A stretch of DNA of 64,000 nt. Source: Tubulanus polymorphus. Lineage: Eukaryota > Nemertea > Palaeonemertea > Tubulaniformes > Tubulanidae. Position 1 is the stretch's first letter, and every line of letters starts with the position of its first letter. The notes below the pieces were generated by a model, which had not been told where the DNA came from, ran no database searches, and saw only the letters and a list, made by a program, of their open reading frames with translations. The translations under genes were made by a program, and so were the position numbers. Where the stretch lies: the NCBI RefSeq assembly GCF_964204645.1, contig NC_134033.1, positions 5,738,231 through 5,802,230 on the forward strand, in the 5' to 3' direction. This document shows, piece after piece, positions 23,701 to 35,004 of this stretch.

Positions 23701-25474
23701 TTCTTCTTCTGCCACTAAGAGTTTCTTGAGATCGGATATAATGATGATCAAATTTTTTCAGTTAGGGTGGGGGTTGAAAAGAAAATGGAGTTCATTTCTC
23801 AGAAAAAGCAACAAGGCCTACGAATGCCGTAAGACGGTCCCTCTCTTCTTTTTCTGAATTTTAAAGCACTGAATTCGAAACCTGGATGCAATTTCAGAGT
23901 GGATGAGTATCCACCTTGCAGGTTTTGACAATATATGTCACGTGAAAAATGGCAACCCACAAGGGGAGGTATATGGTTTTGGACCCCGAATCGTTTGTCG
24001 AAAGACACGCTGTACGTGTCGAACCCGCAACCTGACATAAACCGCTATCCTCAGAGGCTATAGACATCAAGCGTGCCTATTCGCCTAATACTACTGTTTG
24101 CCAGATGACTATATTCTACTAAGTTACACGTATCGTCGGTTCATTTGCGTTCAAAATTAATCCATGAAACCAATCACCAATGGAAACTCAGTGTGTTTGA
24201 TAGTTGTTTCACACGTTCACAGTTTGTATCGATGTGAATATGCGTCAGACCGAGTTCGGCGTAGATGATTAAAATCAGTTGTGTTTTCAAAAAATAAGGT
24301 TCGACAGTATCATCGGTTCAATGGTCATACGAACAGCGGCATTCGAACCCGCTCTGAGACGGTCGGGAAATGCAAATTTCGAATTACGGGTTTAGCAGAA
24401 ATCAAAAGCGTCTCGATTGACGATCGTCGAAAGATAGTGTTATCTAAAGCCTTATACTGTATACTGTAATATCCGATAGGCAAACGATTCAAAACACTAA
24501 AGATAAAGCAGTTTAGTATTATTATTTGATGACGGTTTGATTTGATATGAATGTGACGGGTTAGGCAATGACCCAGACGGGTAAGTTTTCAATCTATTGC
24601 TACAATGATTGTTATTAAAGTTTCATACTGTTCCGTGCCATATTGTAACATATCTTTGTATCAACCTGTTATGCAAAATAAACTATACTATACTATACTA
24701 TAACAGTAAATAGCCAATAAAGGTCGCGTAGACATGCGATGAGTCATATGACGAAATTTATTTACATAATAGATGCCAGAAGTTTCTAAATCCCCAAATT
24801 CATATGATTTGCTGATCCGTCGAACGCAAAGATCACGTCATCTGACTACCATACATATTCGGTAATCGTGACGTCACTGAGAGTATCAATGACTCGAGAT
24901 CATTTTTTAACATCGATATCTTTTTAAATTTTTAAAGAATGAAATGAATGAATACTTTATTCTCTCAAATAACACATGCATGATAGACGTGTACGCACAC
25001 ATATAACTATATTTCGAGAAAAAGACTGCTCCAAGACGGAGATTGTGCCATTAGGGCAGATACCCTAAACTATATCATGAAAAGTATACATCATAGTATA
25101 ATTATGAAGTGTTAAGAATATGAATTTTGAGAAAACTTGGAGCACGTACCTTTGTTTATCGCCGGCATCTGTTCTACGGTTGGCGAATGTAGCGAGTTCG
25201 ACGGCGTATAGGTGGCGTGACCGGCTGCCGGAGGACTGCTCGCCGGTTTACTATGACTGTAGATGGGCGGAGTTGGCACAATTTCGTGTCCGCCGGAGGA
25301 TGCGCAGACGTCGTCACAGCCGCCGCCCGCGGTTGCAGTGCGATGAACCGGTGCCGGTGACGTCATCACCGGAGTGGTCGTCTGACGATTGAAATGATGA
25401 TGTAATTGCAGCCCGAGTATGATGGATAAAATGACCGCCACCGGCGACGAGATATTCACCTGCAACGTCGTCAT
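17798..25474 (-). CDS. GGH: Gamma-glutamyl hydrolase with N-terminal hydrophobic extension, 9 coding exons, 437 aa
   Basis: Removes gamma-linked glutamates from folate polyglutamates (family C26 peptidase, class I glutamine-amidotransferase fold), usually in lysosomes or secreted. Exons on the minus strand: 25474-25150, 23621-23574, 23027-22916, 22214-22079, 21244-21106, 20944-20838, 20247-20154, 18901-18764, 18012-17798. Every junction is GT-AG and the phases close to 438 codons with the stop. Catalytic Cys is in YFPVWATCLG (about residue 221) and His in YPIYAVQWHPEK (about 332), 111 residues apart as in the human enzyme (110). The core starts with FRPVIGILAQE at about 120. The first exon is unusual: about 108 residues with a hydrophobic run (VAVILSIILGLQL, residues 10-22) then a His/Thr/Pro/Ser-rich linker, where family members normally have only a signal peptide. 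It may be a signal anchor or a cleaved signal plus propeptide. A 5' UTR intron acceptor lies just before the ATG. Confidence 0.93.
18150..18660 (+). repeat. Minisatellite family C (~47-bp unit) in the hydrolase last intron
   Basis: About ten degenerate units with GACCAGTCTAAGCTCATTTT, then GGTTCTATAACCAATCTAAC and AACTT. The same family is found at 27555-27950, 40835-41345 and 55595-55860, and reversed at 58690-59040. Non-coding; a genome-wide dispersed minisatellite. Confidence 0.85.
18970..19310 (+). repeat. Near-identical 79-bp tandem array (family D), four-plus units
   Basis: Equivalent points at 18973, 19053, 19132, 19211 and 19289 give a period of 78-80 bp. Each unit carries CCAGATGTCGGTAGTGTGCA, then GTAGGACACCAACTACAACT and GGGGATTCCACT. 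The units differ by only a few bases, so amplification is recent. Diverged relatives stand at 53880-54180 and 54470-54730 in plakin introns, and the unit shares its GATTCCA...CACCAGGTGTCGC core with dispersed copies at 1230, 5310, 13790 and 14040. Confidence 0.9.
19320..20150. other. Hydrolase intron sequence, nothing recognised
   Basis: AT-rich intron sequence without coding or RNA signals. 19870-20000 holds a GC-richer block (CACCCTGG, TCTCCCTGGGGAGAAG) resembling a degraded repeat end. Confidence 0.35.
22395..22735 (+). repeat. Minisatellite family A array in a hydrolase intron
   Basis: Three to four units of the 92-bp family A (GTGAAATACAGTAGACTCTG, CTTACTGCGGTAAAGT, CTACCCCGAGTT). The clearest array of this family in the window. 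A single unit is at 20325-20425 in another intron of the same gene. Confidence 0.85.
23305..23480. mobile_element. MITE-like element with CGCACGACGCAGGGAAAC inverted ends
   Basis: The left end reads GCGCACGACGCAGGGAAAC and the right end, reversed, ACGCACGACGCAGGGAAACC, about 170 bp apart. A diverged copy occupies 41680-41850 (right end CCCTGCGTTGTGCGCGC). No ORF. Probably a small non-autonomous DNA transposon in the intron before the hydrolase core. Confidence 0.55.
23795..24062 (-). mobile_element. tRNA-derived SINE-like sequence
   Basis: Read on the minus strand it opens with an A-box-like TAGCCTCTGAGGATAGCGG followed by a B-box-like GCGGGTTCGAC about 45 bp later, then about 200 bp of unrelated sequence. 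The tRNA fold is not intact. It fits a SINE head plus body, but the 3' end and target-site duplication were not resolved. Confidence 0.4.
24600..24720 (+). repeat. Retroposon-like 3' end with ACTAT tail
   Basis: A short block ending in AATAAACTATACTATACTAT resembles the microsatellite-tailed 3' ends of non-LTR elements. A similar tail with ATAAAATAAAATAAATTATC and ATT repeats is at 21500-21600. No reverse-transcriptase frame is present. Confidence 0.35.
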
Positions 25475-25639
25475 ATCTGACCCCACTTTCAAAGACACCT
25501 TCAGAAAAAAGGAAGAAAAAAACATGTATTATGAAATATATGCGTGAATTAGAATGAGCGTCGATACGAATATGATCGCGAAACATGGGCTACAGTGCGT
25601 GGATTCGAATGCCTAAAAATTCAATTTACAATCAGTTGT

Positions 25640-25770
25640 TTAATTGATTGATTGTTTAGTTGGTTGATTGATTGATTGATTGACTGACTGATTGATTAGC
25701 TGATTGATTGATCGATTGATTGAATTGATTTATTGATTGATTGATTTATTGAATTGATTGATTTATTGTG
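25640..25770 (+). repeat. GATT simple repeat
   Basis: Degenerate (GATT)n/(TGAT)n microsatellite of about 130 bp, upstream of the hydrolase first exon as transcribed from the minus strand. A remnant of the 'CCATCTAG' family follows near 25800. Confidence 0.8.
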
Positions 25771-25824
25771 AAGTACTATTGAAAAGTACAACCCTACATC
25801 GAATGCTCGTCACGCCATCTGACA

Positions 25825-25965
25825 TGGGTGGATCCGGATTCAAAGGAAAGGGGGTGTACACTTAAGAAATTGAGGGCATTTTTCTCGGATACCCAAAGCT
25901 TCAGCGCGATAACGTTGTTCGCGTCATGCACAATGATCGTTTAGACCTTATGAATAGTTAAACTG
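25825..25965 (+). mobile_element. MITE-like family 'GGATTCAGGTTCAAAGGAAAGG', copy 1
   Basis: GGATCCGGATTCAAAGGAAAG, then TTTTTCTCGGATA and a CACAATGATCGTTTAGA block. The same order is present at 36827-36965 and 61925-62060. The two later-placed members help define its ends (see the entry at 36827). Confidence 0.55.
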
Positions 25966-25969
25966 CGTA

Positions 25970-27550
25970 CTGATGATGGCTATCAGTTCATAGGCGAAAC
26001 GTCGTTCTAAACATATTCCTTTTTACGCAAGAACTTGAAATCTCTTTCGGCTGAAATACTGTGCGATTTATTTTTTTCGTAAAATGACAAAAAAGAGTGC
26101 CCATTTTATATCAAATTCAAACGTAAAATGTAACGATTTTTATAGCGTCAAAAACTCAAATGTCAAGACGCAAAATAACACAATAACACACCCCAAAAAA
26201 ATTAAATGATATTGTGATACATGAGTACCACCTAAAATGAGCTATTCTATATCATAATAAATGAGTTAAGAGGTAAAAAAACTTCGCAATGAGCCGCGAA
26301 AAAAGAATAAAATGTAAGTCCGACAATCGGGAAATCGAAGAAAAATTTGAAATATCGTAATTTTCCGTAAAATGAAATCCGAATTTTTGGTTTTCCATCA
26401 TCGATTGTTGGACTCATATTATAATAAATTAGTATTCTCAGATTTTTCTGAGTATCAATAGACATCACTCGGATATCTGAGTGCTAGTAGGTCAAATATT
26501 TGAAAAAATACATTAAAATCTAAATCTAAACCGCGGCTTATCTATTTCTTACATTTGTGATTGTTTTTTTTAGATTTCCAAATTCCTAAAGGAACATAAT
26601 TACAAAACCGTCACGTACCTGAAATCCTAGGCGAACGAGTCTCGATTTTAGAAACCAACTGACTCGAAAGAGGAAAATAAATCGCTATTTATATCTAACC
26701 CAAAATCGACCGGCTGTCGCCCATTCGAAATTGAAAGCACTCACGGATATAGTACGAAGAACGACTGATCACCGGGTACCCTGCGTTTGTTGTCGCAGGT
26801 TTTTAATATTGCATTTTGAATGCCGGTTCAAGAGGGAATGGCCGATGATTACCGCAAGCTTCGCGTGTAGAGCATTTTCGTTCAATAGTTTTGAAATTCA
26901 TATTTGAAATACGTATCATTTTTGCTGTGGCTCGACGGCGCTGAAGCATGTTAATAAGGTTATGATAAGCCTAGTAAATGGACTAGCAACATTCGATCGA
27001 TTTTTGAAAACTGTGGTTTAGGTTATATCTACTATTAAAAGAAATTCCCTAATGTTAATTATTTAATGGACCTCCGAAAACTATATATATATATATTAAG
27101 ATACTTTCATGAAAACCCAAACCTTCATAAACTCGCGCAGCTATTTAGTCCAAAAGACGTGTCTGTGCTGCGTAATGTATACATTTTTCTCAAGAAACTA
27201 AACGAGCTTTATCAAATCTAAGTAGATACGTTTCAACTCCGAATTTAAACCGAAATTCTTATTAACTGTAATTTGTATATAATGTATGTTACATGTGACA
27301 TAATACATTTTCTTTTTCTGTGCTGGAAATTTTGTTAAAAAAAATGGAGCAATAAAGATGATAATTATCATATATAAGATACGATCAGATCTTCTTGTTG
27401 AGATACAGAGTGTTGCCAGAAATCTAAAAGAAATTGAACGCAAGCCAACACATTTTTGAAAATACATTAATCTGACAATGTGGAACAAACAACGTTTTAC
27501 AGATGCTTCTTAGGCATTGTGCAAATATTTCTAAGCTACGTCTTAGCTAT
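25970..27550. other. AT-rich intergenic sequence, no gene seen
   Basis: Short hydrophobic frames on the minus strand (26247-26468, 27198-27488) have no family features, splice context or codon bias and look like chance. No RNA gene or repeat array recognised apart from a TATATATATA run near 27082. Confidence 0.4.
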
Positions 27551-27554
27551 TTCT

Positions 27555-27950
27555 AAGCTATTTCTATATGTCTAAAGTTCATTTTGGTTGTGTAGTCAAT
27601 CCAACAACTTAAGACTAGTCAAAGCTCATTTTGTTTCTATAACGAATCTAACAACCTAAGACCAGTCTAAGCTCATTTTGGATCTACAGCCAATCTAAAA
27701 ACTAAAGACCAGTCTAAGCTCATTTTGGTTTTGTAACCAATCTAACAGCTTATGACCAGTCTAAGCTCATTTTGGTTCTGTAACCGATCTAACAGCTTAA
27801 TACCAATCTAAGCTTATTTTGGTTCTATAACCAATCTAACAACTTAAGACCAGTGTAAACTCATTTTAGTTTCATAGCAAATCTAAAACTAAAGACCTGT
27901 CTAAGCTTATTCTGGTTCTACGGAGAATCTAACAACTTGATACCACCTCT
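27555..27950 (+). repeat. Minisatellite family C array
   Basis: Eight or so units of the 47-bp family (AAGACCAGTCTAAGCTCATT, TTGGTTCTATAACCAATCTA). Intergenic. Best-preserved array of this family in the window. Confidence 0.85.
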
Positions 27951-28379
27951 GGGGAGTTAAAACCATTTCTTTGACCTTACTTCACGTTTCTGAACCTGAC
28001 GCAGAAAAATCACCTTGGATATACAGGATTGGTATTCATATTTACTCGTTGAAAAATCGAATACAAAACGCATACGTACCTTAATCGAGTCATTTTAGGT
28101 CAAAACGATTAATAAAACATTTTACCGTAACGCTGTAAAGTTCCGCTGTTACTACGATTTTCATATAGTCTAAATTAGTCTAATCTGCAATCGAGTTGAA
28201 ACTGAATAACGAAAATGAACAAATCTGCCTCAGCTTTTTTTAATCATCGAATTCCGTATGAATTTGAATAGAAAATGTGAAAAGCATATATTATTGTTTG
28301 TTTTGAAATATTCTATTTAGATATGAACGCGGCGCATTGTTGAAATAGTGATTATCGAAGGTTTAATAGAAGTCTACGG

Positions 28380-28640
28380 CGTGATTCGATAGCGGTTATA
28401 ATACAGCGGAACCGCGTTACAACCAACTCGGACGCAACGATTCATCGGATATAACAAATAAAGAATTTTTGTAATTTGAATTATTTCATACTGGATATAA
28501 CGAACCATCTGGCCCGTAACGATGATCCGCTGTATAGGCCCGGGTATCCCGGTGCAACGGTGTAACAGACCCCGACAGTCCAAAAGTAAAATCTCTGATC
28601 TGGATTCTAGGTTCGAATCCCCGGACACCGATGACATTTG
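28380..28640. repeat. Dispersed block with inverted CAGCGGA / TCCGCTGTATA ends
   Basis: TACAGCGGAACCGCGTTAC at the left and TGATCCGCTGTATAGG at the right face each other about 140 bp apart, a MITE-like layout; a related end (GTTCCGCTGTATAGGG) is at 5695-5715. It is followed by a B-box-like TAGGTTCGAATCCCC near 28610, perhaps a second, tRNA-derived piece. 28640-30060 holds nothing else convincing except a short GGATTA run near 29645. Confidence 0.4.
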
Positions 28641-30059
28641 GTGATATGATTACGCCCGATTTAAGCTATTGATAAACCTTCCAGAGCCAAAGCCAGATCC
28701 AAAGCCAAATTTTTATCCATTTACCTTCATATTTAATAATTACACTTACTTTAGGGGTACCATTTTGAGCTCGGCCGTAAAATTTTTTTTCGCCCACATT
28801 TTTTCCCTAAAAAATTCCGAATTTTTGAATTTCAACTTAAATTTTTAAGTCCTAAACCATGCTTAGTGCCTTACTACGCCTAATAACGACAATGTAGCAT
28901 GTACTGACTAGACGCAATGGACAAAGAATTTTCTAATCACTTTGAAAAATTGAGAAATTTTGAGTTAATTGGAACTAGATTTTAGGTCACAGTACCGTCA
29001 GAAGCTATCCCCGTAGTGTTGCACACAAGTGCGATAGATGGCAGCACAGTATGGTACGGAATACTGTAACTTGGATCTTAGCGTAGTAAAATGTGTTTCC
29101 TACGAATGTGACCTCATTTTTGAATCGGTACAGAGGGCTGTACCCGGGGTCCGTAGAGGTTTTAAAAGAATAATTTCAGATGAAAAAAGCAAATTCCTCG
29201 ATGTTTCTCCCTATGGCGTCATCAAATCGTCAACTGATCAAATCGATCCGCAATACGAAAATAAGATGCAATTCAAAATCGATATTCAGCCATAGTTTAA
29301 TAATGATAATGTGAAGTCATAGGGTGAGTATATTGAATGGAGCGAATTTTTGGGAGGATTTTTCGAAAGTTTGAATCTTAACTGACGAATCTCAATTTGA
29401 AAATCTAAACATCAACCGTCACTTAGCGCCGTTAGGACTGGTTACATGATAAATACAACACGCGCCGGGATTTTGTAACTGTGGGTAAAACAACAGATTG
29501 CGCAAACAACAGCGAAGCAAATACTAACAATTTTAATATAGTCGATATAGAAATAACGATATAAACGTCAGCGTAAGAGAGGCTGACACTGGCCGAAAGG
29601 TTCAGACCACCGTTCGGCTGGTCTCTTCAATCCTGCCTTAAGATTAGGATCAGGATTAGGATTAGGATTACATTTACACTCTAATCATTTCTATGGTACA
29701 TGGAGGGAGACTTATATAAAGTATACAATATTTACAATTAACAAAATATAAACTTGTCTTAATAAGAATTAACAAAGTCATTAACAATATGTGATACACT
29801 ATTTTAGATAGAAAGGTATGTAGCGCCTAAACTATGATAATTAAAGCGCCAATGCACAGGGTGGGTTCAAATCCTGGTGCTAACAGGTTCTTGGTCGAGG
29901 TTAGAAAACTGCGAAAATGTCGGTTTCGCTTTCGGCCGATTCTGACAAATCGTAATCATCAAAACCTCAAATCGTTCGTGGACATCACGAAGGTATTTAT
30001 ATTGCTCGAGTCAATCGGCTTCGAAAGTTGGATTTCTTAATTCACTATATGAACGAAGT

Positions 30060-30500
30060 CATCGGGCAGGTCCTGCGTTATTCGTAAATAATCATAATTT
30101 TACAGAATCTTTGAAGTCATTGGGAATAAGAAGGTCGTCAGTGATAGCAAATTCTGATCACAATTTTACGTAACATTTCGAGTAATCGAGAATGAGAAAG
30201 TCTTTATCAGTAATTCGTCATAATTGCATTGAATCCTCGAAGTTATTGAGAATGAGAAGGTCGTCGTTAAAAACTAATCATAATTTGACTGAATCGTTGA
30301 AAGTTACCTAGATTGAGATGGTCGTAACTAGTCACAATCTAATCGAATCTTTGAGGCCAATGAGAATGAGAAAGTCGTTACTAGTAACTAATCATAATTT
30401 TACTGAATAGTTGAAGTTATCGAGAATGAGAAGGTCGGCACAAGCTACTAATCATTGTTTCATTGAATAGTTGAAGTAATCGAGAATGAAACGGTTATTT
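30060..30500 (+). repeat. Tandem repeat (~61-bp unit)
   Basis: About seven degenerate units with CTAATCATAATTTTACTGAA, then TCTTTGAAGTTATCGAGAAT and GAGAAGGTCGT. A single related unit is near 62830-62890. Confidence 0.8.
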
Positions 30501-30919
30501 CGCATTGCATGCGCTTGCTCTGCACATATCCACGTTTTCGCATACCACGCGGTATCTGCTATTCATACATAGGAGCCTCGCAGTTTTATTGTTTTAATAC
30601 TGTTTACAGTTCTGCTGAAAGTTCGCTGTTTTAATCGAGGGTATAAAATGTTTGGAATTACTCCAAAATGTGCCCGGTAATTGTAATTCATATGTATTTA
30701 CTCGGCAAGTCTGCACTACGTGTTAGGTAAAAGGGTATAATCAAACTACTTAACAGCATCTTAGAAACAATCGTGTTTAGATGAATTAATTTTATATATA
30801 AGATCAAATGCCGGGAAAGAGTCTCGGAAAAAGAATTCGGCAGAATTCGTGCCTTTACTCCGGGTAAGATACCGGTGAAAATTCCAATGGGTAAAAAAAG
30901 TGAAAAAAATTGAACCTTC

Positions 30920-31305
30920 GAAAGGTTGTGAAATACAGCAGATTCTGTTTTTTTTTCGTGGCAAAGTTGAGACTGGTCAAATTCACACAGTACCGAGTAT
31001 ATAAGTTAGATTCCGTCTCTTACTGCGGTCACGTTAAGACTCGTAAAAATCTACCCCGAGTTGATGTCAAATACTGAGTAAGAGTTTGTGAAATATAGCT
31101 GGACTCTGTCTGTTAATGCGGTAAAGTTGAGACTGGTTAAATTCTACCCCGAGTTGATGTCAAATAATGAGTTTGTGAGATACAGTAGACTCTTTCTCTT
31201 ACTGTGGCTAAGTTGAGACTGGTAAAATTCTACCCCGAGTTGGTATCAAATACTGAGTAAGTGTTTGTGGAATACAGTAGACTCTGTCCTTTATTCGCTT
31301 GAGTT
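30920..31305 (+). repeat. Minisatellite family A array
   Basis: Four units of the 92-bp family, one shortened to 87 bp (equivalent points at 31084 and 31171). The array ends where the last unit breaks off into unrelated sequence. Confidence 0.85.
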
Positions 31306-31640
31306 CGGAGCTTGATACCAAGACTTCGAGTTTAGAATGAGGAATAAAGGACTCGTTACTTTTGGTGTCCATATACAAGTGTTTTTTATATCAATCGAGT
31401 CAATACCAACAATAAAACAAAAAAGAAAATAAACCAGAAGAGAACGTAACATTTCGACTGGCGTTTTCAAAATGCCTCATACTCGAAACGGCAGATTCTT
31501 CTCCCGTTTATTGTTTGTTCTGATTTTAGTGTTGGTTTTTCACTGTTCTTACTACACCCCTCCAGTTGGGTTTGTTCTTTCGAGTTCGAAAACCGAACGT
31601 GAAACAGTTTGAGAAATAGACGGTATATATAGCGTCGAGC

Positions 31641-31803
31641 ATGGCTGGGAAAATTCTTCCCTATAGTTGGCCAAACGCCGAAAATATGTACGCATATGAG
31701 TTCAGTAAAAATAAAAACAAATTTTCACCGGATTATGTTTTAGGGCGAAACTTGCTACAAGATATTTACTGGCTTAATTGTATCTCGGTCGGGAGAGAGC
31801 AAG
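31641..31803 (+). CDS. Orphan exon candidate, 54 codons with consensus donor
   Basis: An ATG follows a TATATATAG-rich leader and opens a frame (MAGKILPYSWPNAENMYAYE...) that ends at a good donor, CAAG/GTAAGCAAG. I do not recognise the peptide and cannot find a matching downstream exon. It could be a first exon of a plus-strand gene, a decayed transposon frame, or chance. Confidence 0.22.
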
Positions 31804-32559
31804 GTAAGCAAGGGGAGGGGAGTCTAAGGTTCAGTAATTTATATCTTTTGTTTAGCGAGCCGACTAAATACGCGTAACTGTAAATTAGTTGGCGGATAAA
31901 AAAGAAAAACGATAAGAAACAAACGCTTCCTTTTTCGCCAACAGAGCAGACGATTTCTCATCAAATATACGCGGTATAAATATAACTTATTGTTTAGTCG
32001 AGGAATAACTCACGTTCGTTAATGGAAGATTTAGAAGGGGTTCGTATTGTATAATATATACGTCTTATCGGTGAACCTGCTAGCGAAACGATACGTTATT
32101 AGAGCTATATGGCTTCCGCGCTCTCTCCACCTGGCGAGGCGCATCTTGATATAAGGTTCAAAATATGAATTCCTTTATATACAAAAATGTATACGCAACT
32201 GATGTTAGAGGCCTGTACGCATTCAAACACGGCTTTAGGTTCTTTAAGGCCGCGATCGCGCAAGCGTTTCGGCCCTGGTCAAATTTGGCCCGTGCCTAAT
32301 TTTGCCCAACCGGAAAGGTCGGACCAGGCCCGATCCAAATTTAGCAAGGGACGATTGCGCTTGAATAAAAACTAGATCCGGAAATGAATAACTTTGCTTT
32401 GTTTAAGCATTGTTTGGCATCGGGTGAGTGGTTTGCGTGTGGACACGCTCTGATTAGGCACGGGCCAGATTTGAATCGGGTCTGATCTGTGTCAATCTGG
32501 CCCGGTTCAAATCGTCACCGTGTGATCGCGGCTGTAGTCTGGACCGATGCCTGCAGCAA

Positions 32560-32945
32560 TCGTGCAACGTAGTTCCACAGTGTTGGTCCTGGAGTGCATA
32601 AGGTAAACGGATGTCAAGTTCAACCAAAACCACATGACTATGGAATTGGACCGAGAGTCAAAACCCACACAACTGCGGAACTTGGTCAAGAGTCAAATTA
32701 AACCCACACAACTGTGGAGCTTGGTCCAAAGTCAAATTAAACCCACACAACTGTGGAATTGGACCCAGAGTCATATCAAACCCAGTCAACAGTGCAACAT
32801 GATCCAGGGTCAAATTAAACCCGAACAACTGTGGAACTGGATTGAGAGTCAAACCCACGCAACTGGGGAACTTGATCCAGAGACAAAAACCCACACAACT
32901 TTGGAACTGGGTTCAAAGGCAAATCAAACGCACAGATACGGAACG
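32560..32945 (+). repeat. Minisatellite family B array (~42-bp unit)
   Basis: Eight or nine units with CACACAACTGTGGAACTTGG, then CAAAGTCAAATTAAACC. The best-preserved array of the family; repeated peptides of the overlapping frame (TQLWN...SQIKP) come only from the repeat. Confidence 0.88.
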
Positions 32946-33361
32946 AGATGAGGCATTTGGTGCCTCTGATTATAATTATTTTCCTCTCGTTGCGGAGGGT
33001 GTATATTTTCTCTATCAGTACACGACGCACTTTCACTGACCCGACGCGTGTGAAAAATACGTGGATTGTATTTCATGCAGATACTAATAACATCGAATAA
33101 CAAAAGTCTCTCTAGCAAAACATGAATTGCACAGTCTATAGAAAAAATTCGAATGCTACAAAAGAATTATAATTGTAATAATGCTGCGGGGCGATCTTTC
33201 CAAATTGATAGTTTGTCTTGTTTGTTTGGCACATGGACCAAGTTTTACAGTTCGGATAAAAATTTCATTGATTCTGTATGGATAATGCATGGAAGATCAA
33301 CACATCTTCATCGATTTATCGTGATTGGCGACCCCTCTGGCGCTCAATCTTAAACTTAGGC

Positions 33362-33660
33362 GGTTGAAGATCAGTGGTCAGGATTGATATTCAAAAAGTC
33401 TCAACGCAACCCCAAAATGCAAGTTACGCTCTAACCCATGGAATAATGGGAAATATAACTTTAAGAGATAATTAGGTATTTCAAGAATAATTAAATTCGC
33501 GATTTTTTCACGCGAGATTAAAATACGCGGTCATTGGTTACAAATCGTGGCTGTTCTCAGCTATTGTGTTCGAAGAACCTAAGAATTATCGCAAAATATC
33601 TCCATTTCTTTCCTTTAGAATTGTGCATAAATCAACTTCATCGAGCAAGGGACTATACAG
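33362..33660 (+). mobile_element. Diverged solo arm of the long-TIR element
   Basis: Matches, block by block, the right arm of the element at 43511-45268: GATCAGTGGTCAGG, AATATAACTTTAAGA, AAAATACGCGGTCATTGGTT and CATCGAGCAAGGGACTATA correspond to positions of about 44862-45153. Identity is visibly lower than between the two arms at 43.5-45.3 kb, so this is an older insertion or a deletion relic. Confidence 0.65.
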
Positions 33661-33779
33661 CTAATGAAAGAGTCATAAGGAATCTTTGAAACTAACTCCT
33701 CAAAAATGTCACGTTTTGCGGTCTCAAATCTTAAGACTGGTCTTAACTTGTTAGATTTGCCATATAGACTAGTTTTGAA

Positions 33780-34230
33780 TGTGTTCAACTGGTCTGAAGA
33801 TTCAAACACATGAACCCCGGATTGACGAGAGACCAATGAAAGCCCGACTGACTGCTGCCACCAGGATTAAAAAGACATGAACCCTGGATTGACGAAAAAC
33901 CAGGGAAAGATGGACTGACTGAGCTACGTACCAACAGTATCACAGACTTGATCCCTGATAACGAGAGACCAAGTAAAAGATTGACTGACCGCTACCACCA
34001 GAATTCAAACACATAAACACTGGATTGATGAGAGACCAGTACGTGAAAGAGTGAGCGAAACAATCGGGACTCGAACCCACGATCGATAGACCAAGCTAAG
34101 ACAATCGATATAGACCAAGTAAAAGCTTGACTGACTGCTAGAACCAGAATTCAAACACATAAACACTAGATTGTTGAAAGACCAGTACGTGAATGACTGA
34201 GCGAAACAATCGGTACTCGAACCCACAATC
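33780..34230 (+). repeat. Irregular tandem repeat with tRNA-like B-box pieces
   Basis: Repeated blocks GAATTCAAACACATAAACAC, then TGGATTGATGAGAGACCAGT, GACTGACTGCTACCACCAG, at spacings of about 60-135 bp. Two copies carry GGGACTCGAACCCACGATCG, the reverse complement of a tRNA T-arm/B-box, so the array may have grown from a SINE. Confidence 0.6.
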
Positions 34231-34708
34231 GATTTACTCGGATCAATGACCCTGGCAATGGATGTTACCAAAAGGTGCATTAAATGTAATCATTTTAATT
34301 TCAAATCTCAATATATTCATATCTCGAGTATAGTTAAGGGGATGGTTTTGTATGTATATGTCGAATGCTACGTTTTACGTAGTTTTAAGATCGACCTTAG
34401 ATGCTCTGTTCAACAACGGGAGCAAGAAGTTTTTAAAGTACAGTTTCATGCACGCGTTCGGTCGCTGGGTATTTCTGCGTCTCGCTAAAACCGTCCACAC
34501 AAGCGGTTAAAAGGTAAAACCTTCTTTTAGCGCAGCTGTTGCCAATGCCGCGCACCCGCCGTAGCAGCTCCCCAGGGTAACAATTACGAGATACATATAT
34601 TTATATACTCAGGCGCGTTGAAAGTAAATACCCTATAGGATGAGAGCGCGCCAACTTGTGTATCTACATAAGACATCTTTCCCGTACATACATATTTATA
34701 AATGCCAG

Positions 34709-35004
34709 TATAAAAAGAACGCCGTAATCATATACAACCAGATACACTAGAGCCGAATCAACGTCAGCGAACCGTACGAACTATACCGAGGATTAGTTAA
34801 CTTACTTCCCCCCTCTGTTCTCGAAGAGCTAGTGCAGCGCCACCGCGGCCGGCAACGCGAGAAAATATATATATAAATATAGATATACCGAACATCTTAT
34901 ACGTATCTTCCGTCCAGAAATATATATTCGCGCAGTATCCCGCATCAGTTTGCATTCAGCGAAACCAGGTTGCTGCTATTCACATCGCTACAGTTCGCGT
35001 CCAG
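34709..35004 (+). promoter_or_regulatory. Possible promoter and non-coding first exon
   Basis: TATAAAAA at 34709-34716 would place a start near 34740. The following sequence ends at a consensus donor, GTCCAG/GTTAGTAG, at 35004, without a long frame. The next plus-strand gene is the EF-hand protein, whose coding exon begins at an acceptor (TTTTCCAG) at 39079, so this could be its 5' UTR exon with a 4-kb intron. The link is inference. Confidence 0.33.

Noticed and set aside
25120-25392. 90-aa Arg-rich plus-strand frame
   Set aside because: Antisense of the first coding exon of the gamma-glutamyl hydrolase.
28560-28632. Possible tRNA (B-box-like GGTTCGAATCCCC)
   Set aside because: No matching A box, and the acceptor and anticodon stems do not form; at most a tRNA-derived repeat fragment.
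29038-29295. 85-aa plus-strand frame starting MAAQYGTEYC
   Set aside because: No recognisable family, no promoter or splice partner, and normal length for chance in this composition.
29640-29670. GGATTA/ATTAGG run resembling telomere repeat
   Set aside because: Only about three or four imperfect units, not TTAGGG, and inside ordinary sequence; a chance microsatellite is enough.
32634-32951. Open frame with repeated TQLWN/SQIKP peptide
   Set aside because: The period is 42 bp, a multiple of three, so the minisatellite keeps frames open. The same peptide appears at 14455-14637 from the same repeat.
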